Origin: Paenibacillus thermotolerans
GTDB lineage: Bacteria > Bacillota > Bacilli > Paenibacillales > YIM-B00363
Direction of reading: 5' to 3'
NCBI RefSeq assembly: GCF_028745515.1
Contig: NZ_JAQZSG010000018.1
Span: 41,283-105,282 of the forward strand
DNA length: 64,000 nt
Shown: piece after piece, positions 60,509-64,000 of the stretch
How positions within the stretch are numbered: position 1 is the first letter of the stretch
Layout: each line of letters starts with the position of its first letter
Notes under the pieces: model-generated
The model's input: only the letters and a program-made list of their open reading frames with translations
Database searches by the model: none
Told to the model about the DNA's origin: nothing
Translations under genes and position numbers: made by a program

Positions 60509-60880
60509 ATGAACACTAGCGGAGAGCGGATATCTGCTTTGAGGGAAAAGCTGAAGCTGACGCAAGGAGAGCTCGCTAAGCAGCTTGATATTACCCGCGC
60601 TTCCTTGTCCCATTACGAGAATAATAGACGAGTACCGGATTATGATACACTCCGCAAATTTGCCGATTTTTTTAACGTTTCGGTAGATTATTTAGTGGGA
60701 CGTGAGGAGCAACCCAATCAAACAACCGACGCGGTAGTTAAAGAGTTCACGGAAAGCCTGGAGCTGTCAGACGACAAACTGTTGGAAAAGTTTACGTTGA
60801 CGGTAGATGGGAGGGAATTAACACCTGAGGAGGCAAGAAGGTTCATTGCCTTTATACGAGCGGAGCGTTCGCTGAATTAA
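60509..60880 (+). CDS. XRE-family repressor divergent from the EPS operon
   Basis: 123 residues from ATG 60509, 8 bases after AAAGGAG (ATG 60494 would overlap that site). The N-terminal helix-turn-helix (RISALREKLKLTQGELAKQL, TRASLSHYENNRRVPDYDTL) is of the Cro/C1 type and close to SinR/SlrR or Xre-like regulators; the C-terminal ~45 residues (ESLELSDDKLLEKFTLTVDG) form a short dimerisation-like tail. Two TGATAC-N5-GTATCA palindromes in the intergenic region are its likely sites, giving control of the EPS operon and itself. Confidence 0.88.
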   Translation: MNTSGERISALREKLKLTQGELAKQLDITRASLSHYENNRRVPDYDTLRKFADFFNVSVDYLVGREEQPNQTTDAVVKEFTESLELSDDKLLEKFTLTVDGRELTPEEARRFIAFIRAERSLN

Positions 60881-60897
60881 GGGAAATCTTCTAACGA

Positions 60898-60931
60898 CAT
60901 GAGGGATATGCTCACAAGCATATCCCTCATG
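60898..60931. terminator. Convergent hairpin between the XRE and DUF4434 genes
   Basis: Perfect 15-bp stem CATGAGGGATATGCT / AGCATATCCCTCATG with a CACA loop. It lacks a good T tract on either side, so termination strength is uncertain, but its convergent placement is typical. Confidence 0.6.
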
Positions 60932-60949
60932 ACTACACTTTATTGATTT

Positions 60950-63181
60950 CTATTGCACAATCCATAATTCGTCAATCAGCGACCACCGCCGCGGCGTATC
61001 TACCGTCACCTTCACATACCGTCCGGTAACCGGCACGCCGCTTTCCAGACGATATACGCTTCGGCTCTCGTACGTTTCCGCCGGTGCCGCCGACGTGCCG
61101 ACCGGGGTAAATGCAGCCCCGTCGTCAGAAACGGCGTAGGATACGGAAGTCGGAAGCGTGGCGGCCTCCCATTCGCCGTTATAGAACGAAGCCGCAAATT
61201 CGCGCATCGAACGCTTCGAGCCGAGGTCCACGACGAACGAGTACGAGGCGACTCCGACTCTTCCCTGCCACGCCTCATCCGAAGCATCCGCAGTTGCAAC
61301 CGCGCCGTCGGTAAGCTCGGTCCCGCCCGCATCCGGAACAGGCGCGCGCGCTTCCGTCGATGACGCGTACGTCTTGTTCAACGCCAGATTCACCTGCGAA
61401 TATTGCTCGATTTTCAGTTCGTCGGTAAACGTCCATGCGTAAGTCGACGACGTGATCAACATCTTGACGTACTGCGCCTCCACGGGCTCGTTCAACAGCA
61501 AGCCATAAGGCGCGGATGCAAGATCCGGAGCCGCCGGGCCGAAATTCAGCAGGCGAAACGGCGACTTCCCGAGAGACCTAAAGTTCACGTTATCGTCCGA
61601 CACAAAAAACTCGACGGATTGCGGAAGCTTGATCGCCGACTGGAGGTCCTGGAAAAAATCGATGGACATGCCGTCGATTCGCTGCTTGGATCCGAGATCG
61701 ACCGTGTATGAATATACAAGCGCCGTCCCCTCCGTCGAACGCCCCTGCCATTGCGGGTCCCAGAAATAATCGGCTCCGTAAATTCCGTTCGTCATTTCCT
61801 TGCCGTCCGTATCCGGGTAACTGGGACTCGCCGGCGACGAAACGGTGTAAGACTTATGCAACGCCAAGTTTACGGAGGAAGGCGCCGTTGTGACTTGCAG
61901 ACTCTCCGACAATGCGGAACCGTATCCCGATGCGCCGAATGCCGCCACTTGGTATGTATAGGTCGTTCCCGACGTTAACGAATAATCCTGGAATCCGGGA
62001 GTATACGTTCTGCCTGCGGGGACTCCGTCGCGATAGATGATATAATAGAACGTATCGGGAGAAGCATCCCACGCAAGCGAGATCATATCGGTTCCTTGCT
62101 TCGGCGAAACTAACCCTAGAGGTATCGCCGGGCCCGAAGGATCGACGGTGCCGGTCTCGTAATAATGCTTGAACGCTTCATGGAAAATCGAGCTGTTTCT
62201 CAGCTTCGGCGCTTGATAGTGGTCGTAGGAGAAGGTCACGATGTTATCGACATAAGGCTTCAGCCGTGTCATATGATCGACGATATCCTTCGTCGTCATC
62301 GGTTCGGCCACCCATGGAGAAGTGTTGATCGTATGAAACGTCTCGACATCGACCCAAAGCCGCGTAGCCGGATGCTTGTCGACAACCTCCTTCGTCAGCC
62401 GAAACCATTCGACGACCTCTTCGGTCGTATGATAGGCGCCTCCCAATCCGTCTTGAGGAATCAAATAGTCGATGCTTGCGCCGCCGAGAATTCCGTCCCA
62501 CGTCTTAATCCAAGCCGCGCTGTTTTGCTCGAACGTTTGCCCGCAATTTCTTTCGTTCCAAATCGCCGGCGCCAGCGACAGCGTCGTCCCCGTGTAGGTG
62601 TGGACCAGATCGGCCAAGGAAGCGTACCTTTCCGTCAAGTTCGCAATCGAAACGTCATCCTGATAGCTGCAGTTTTCCATCTCGTTCGGGAAGTAAAACC
62701 CGGCCAACGAGGCGTGCCGGCCGTAATTGTCCCAAAGCTCCATAACCATAAGCTCGCTGTAACGGAACAATTCATCCAGCCATGGCTCGTTCAGCGCATG
62801 ATGCTGATACCAATCGTCGTTCACATTCGTGCCGAGCCATACTTGCATCCCTAACGAATCGGCGGCCGTGAGCAAGTTTTCAACAGGATCGCCCGCATAA
62901 TTCCCTTCCTGCGTCAATCCGGGAATGGACGTCGGGTAAATCGTCTGCTTGCTTCTCGTATCGGCGGTCCATTGCAGAATCAGCAGCTCGTTCCCTACTT
63001 CTTTTAAATACCCCAGTTCTTCCTTCCAATCCTCTACCGTCCATTGATAGGATACATAAGGCTGAATAAAGCTGCCGTACGGAACCGCCGTAGCGTTCGC
63101 GTTTACGCGAGGCGCCGCTGAAGGCGCGGCAGCCAGGACGAGTATAACGGCAAGCAAGCCCAGCAACGCTTTCTTCATCAT
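60950..63181 (-). CDS. Secreted DUF4434 glycosidase-like protein with FN3 and two F5/8C (CBM32) domains
   Basis: 743 residues from ATG 63181 (GGAGAG upstream). A signal peptide (ALLGLLAVILVLAAAPSA) precedes a TIM-barrel domain of the DUF4434 type (about 35-340), with likely acidic active-site residues in GFYFPNEMEN and LWVDVETFHT. A fibronectin type III domain (about 350-435: SLAWDASPDTFYYIIYRDG) and two galactose-binding-like F5/8C domains follow (NLALHKSYTVSS and NLALNKTYASST starts). It is likely an extracellular polysaccharide-acting enzyme or binder. Being next to the EPS regulator, it could trim the polymer, which is inference. Confidence 0.82.
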   Translation of the reverse strand: MMKKALLGLLAVILVLAAAPSAAPRVNANATAVPYGSFIQPYVSYQWTVEDWKEELGYLKEVGNELLILQWTADTRSKQTIYPTSIPGLTQEGNYAGDPVENLLTAADSLGMQVWLGTNVNDDWYQHHALNEPWLDELFRYSELMVMELWDNYGRHASLAGFYFPNEMENCSYQDDVSIANLTERYASLADLVHTYTGTTLSLAPAIWNERNCGQTFEQNSAAWIKTWDGILGGASIDYLIPQDGLGGAYHTTEEVVEWFRLTKEVVDKHPATRLWVDVETFHTINTSPWVAEPMTTKDIVDHMTRLKPYVDNIVTFSYDHYQAPKLRNSSIFHEAFKHYYETGTVDPSGPAIPLGLVSPKQGTDMISLAWDASPDTFYYIIYRDGVPAGRTYTPGFQDYSLTSGTTYTYQVAAFGASGYGSALSESLQVTTAPSSVNLALHKSYTVSSPASPSYPDTDGKEMTNGIYGADYFWDPQWQGRSTEGTALVYSYTVDLGSKQRIDGMSIDFFQDLQSAIKLPQSVEFFVSDDNVNFRSLGKSPFRLLNFGPAAPDLASAPYGLLLNEPVEAQYVKMLITSSTYAWTFTDELKIEQYSQVNLALNKTYASSTEARAPVPDAGGTELTDGAVATADASDEAWQGRVGVASYSFVVDLGSKRSMREFAASFYNGEWEAATLPTSVSYAVSDDGAAFTPVGTSAAPAETYESRSVYRLESGVPVTGRYVKVTVDTPRRWSLIDELWIVQ

Positions 63182-63419
63182 TCGTGAGACTCCTCTCCTA
63201 TTACATTGAGTACGATTCGCTCACTCCACCCGACGTTGCGCTATCTCTTTCGGCTATAAGACGAAATCACCTCCTTATTTAGGAAAAATATTCCTCTATA
63301 CATCTAAAGAATAAAAAATATATCCATTCATATCAATGAGAACAAAGACCTAGATTGAATGAAATAAGACGCCCCGCAGCCTATTGACACGACTGCAGCG
63401 ACGTCTTGAAGAAACCCGT

Positions 63420-63770
63420 TTATTCGAAATGCTTCCACGTAAAATCGATCGATAATATGCCCGCCGGCTTCTCCGGCCTCCGATGCTCCATCGGCTTTAC
63501 CGCCGCCTCCGGTTTGCGGAAGCAAGCCATTCCTTGGTAAAGGCCGAACATTTTGCAAACCTCGGGTCTTGCCGCATAAATTCCGCAGCGGTCCCGTTCC
63601 AAATCGAAAAATATGCAGGTGCCGGGGAACCGCTCTTGCTCCTTCAGCTGTTGCCGTTTCTTATCGGGCATCGCTTTCACGCTCTTCTTAATTCTCTTGT
63701 ATTCTTGTTCGGTTACCGGTACCGGGCCGCAGCACAAGCCTCGGCAGCCTTGACAGGGAAGTGTGTTCAT
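63420..63770 (-). CDS. YkgJ-family cysteine-cluster protein
   Basis: 116 residues from ATG 63770 with AGGAACA upstream. CQGCRGLCCGP (N-terminal), CIFF-DLERDRCGIYAARPEVCKMFG (middle) carry the CxxCxxxCC ... C ... C...RPxxC pattern of the YkgJ (CxxCxxCC) family, thought to bind zinc or an iron-sulfur cluster. Role unknown. The 238-bp gap on its 3' side (63182-63419) contains no gene; an imperfect hairpin near 63366-63408 could terminate it. Confidence 0.82.
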   Translation of the reverse strand: MNTLPCQGCRGLCCGPVPVTEQEYKRIKKSVKAMPDKKRQQLKEQERFPGTCIFFDLERDRCGIYAARPEVCKMFGLYQGMACFRKPEAAVKPMEHRRPEKPAGILSIDFTWKHFE

Positions 63771-63816
63771 TGTTCCTGGTCGCCACCTCATCATCCGTAA
63801 TTGGCATCAAACCCAC

Positions 63817-63845
63817 TTGACACCTGTAAGAAAATATGATATAAT
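63817..63845 (+). promoter_or_regulatory. Consensus housekeeping promoter
   Basis: TTGACA (63817-63822), 17-bp spacer, TATAAT (63840-63845): both hexamers are perfect consensus. No convincing ORF follows before the terminator at 63926-63953. Confidence 0.85.
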
Positions 63846-63851
63846 GAACTT

Positions 63852-63960
63852 CGATTTTTCGCCATTCAAATTTACCATAATTACCGGATGAGGACAACTT
63901 TTTTTTCATAGATTTCGGAACGCAAGCGAGCAGGCTGACCACAGCCTGCTCGCTCTTTAT
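63852..63960 (+). ncRNA. Candidate small RNA (~105 nt)
   Basis: Runs from the expected start of the consensus promoter to the intrinsic terminator. It contains only a 15-codon and a 7-codon reading frame without ribosome sites, so a non-coding transcript is the simplest reading. A T8 run (63899-63906) lies in its middle. Class not recognised. Confidence 0.45.
63926..63960 (+). terminator. Intrinsic terminator and group II intron insertion site
   Basis: Perfect 12-bp stem GCGAGCAGGCTG / CAGCCTGCTCGC with an ACCA loop and TCTTTAT. The intron-like sequence begins at the next base, the insertion preference of bacterial class C introns. Confidence 0.85.
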
Positions 63961-64000
63961 GTACGCCCAGCATGGGCGTCATCTCTAGGGTGAAAGTCCC
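63961..64000 (+). mobile_element. 5' end of a group II intron (class C-like), runs off the right edge
   Basis: Starts GTACGCCCAGCATGGGCG, resembling the GUGYG start and first domain I helix (GCCC / GGGC) of bacterial group II introns, and continues ATCTCTAGGGTGAAAGTCCC, close to the GGGUGAAAGUCCC domain I segment common in these introns. It sits directly after a terminator hairpin. Only 40 bases are visible, so the reverse transcriptase and the 3' end cannot be checked here. Confidence 0.7.

Overview
The window looks like chromosome of a spore-forming, low-to-mid GC Bacillota, most likely a Paenibacillus or close relative. The genes look about 50-55% GC by eye outside one AT-rich stretch, strong AGGAGG ribosome sites and many GTG/TTG starts are present, and the content is typical of that group: a flotillin/NfeD pair, an S-layer homology protein, a copper-amine-oxidase stalk-domain protein, a KhtTU-type antiporter, TmrB, MoxR/DUF58/DUF4129, and GEMM and ydaO riboswitches. 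Organism assignment is inference from gene content, not from a marker gene.

Layout. 0-9 kb: the start of a ROK-family gene runs off the left edge; a Rieske protein diverges from a TetR regulator fused in frame to an FAD oxidoreductase; an OmpR-type two-component pair; and an ATPase/HTH regulator. 9-17 kb: a stalk-domain surface protein, a VOC protein, an SDR, a LanFEG/BcrAB-like ABC exporter operon whose last permease is broken, a K+/H+ antiporter pair, and a gene-free stretch with a small family of 21-bp palindromic repeats. 17-26 kb: an oxidoreductase, lipoproteins, TmrB, SIMPL and ExoD proteins, a c-di-GMP riboswitch driving a 53-residue protein, a zinc-ribbon peptide and GtrA. 26-36 kb: the MoxR-DUF58-DUF4129 operon, the glycolate/lactate oxidase pair glcD-glcF with its divergent GntR regulator and two 23-bp operators, a LysM/M14 peptidase, a GGDEF protein with a ribbon-helix-helix tail, and an NlpC/P60 hydrolase behind a c-di-AMP riboswitch. 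36-42.6 kb: flotillin/NfeD behind a probable ECF sigma promoter, a 56-residue protein behind an attenuator-like leader, an L,D-transpeptidase, a Cys-rich peptide, VanZ and membrane proteins.

42.6-60.9 kb is the most interesting part: a long minus-strand exopolysaccharide operon. It reads CpsB phosphatase, SLH protein, CpsC, CpsD kinase, a structured RNA in the position of the EAR/epsC antitermination element, GalU, initiating sugar transferase, Wzy, one GT4, a sulfotransferase-like protein, Wzx, a second sulfotransferase, a PHP phosphoesterase, ATP sulfurylase (Sat), APS kinase (CysC), a TauE/SafE permease and ManC. PAPS synthesis (Sat, CysC), PAPS use (two sulfotransferases) and probable PAP removal (the PHP enzyme) all sit inside a Wzx/Wzy export cluster, which predicts a sulfated exopolysaccharide. 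A small XRE regulator diverges from the operon, and a TGATAC-N5-GTATCA palindrome fills the 17-bp spacer of the operon promoter. A second copy lies 41 bp away. Strong intrinsic terminators inside the operon make sense if the EAR-like RNA allows readthrough.

60.9-64 kb: a DUF4434 glycosidase-like secreted protein with CBM32-type domains, a YkgJ-type cysteine-cluster protein, a near-consensus promoter with no ORF ending at an intrinsic terminator (candidate small RNA), and immediately after that terminator the 5' end of what looks like a group II intron running off the right edge.
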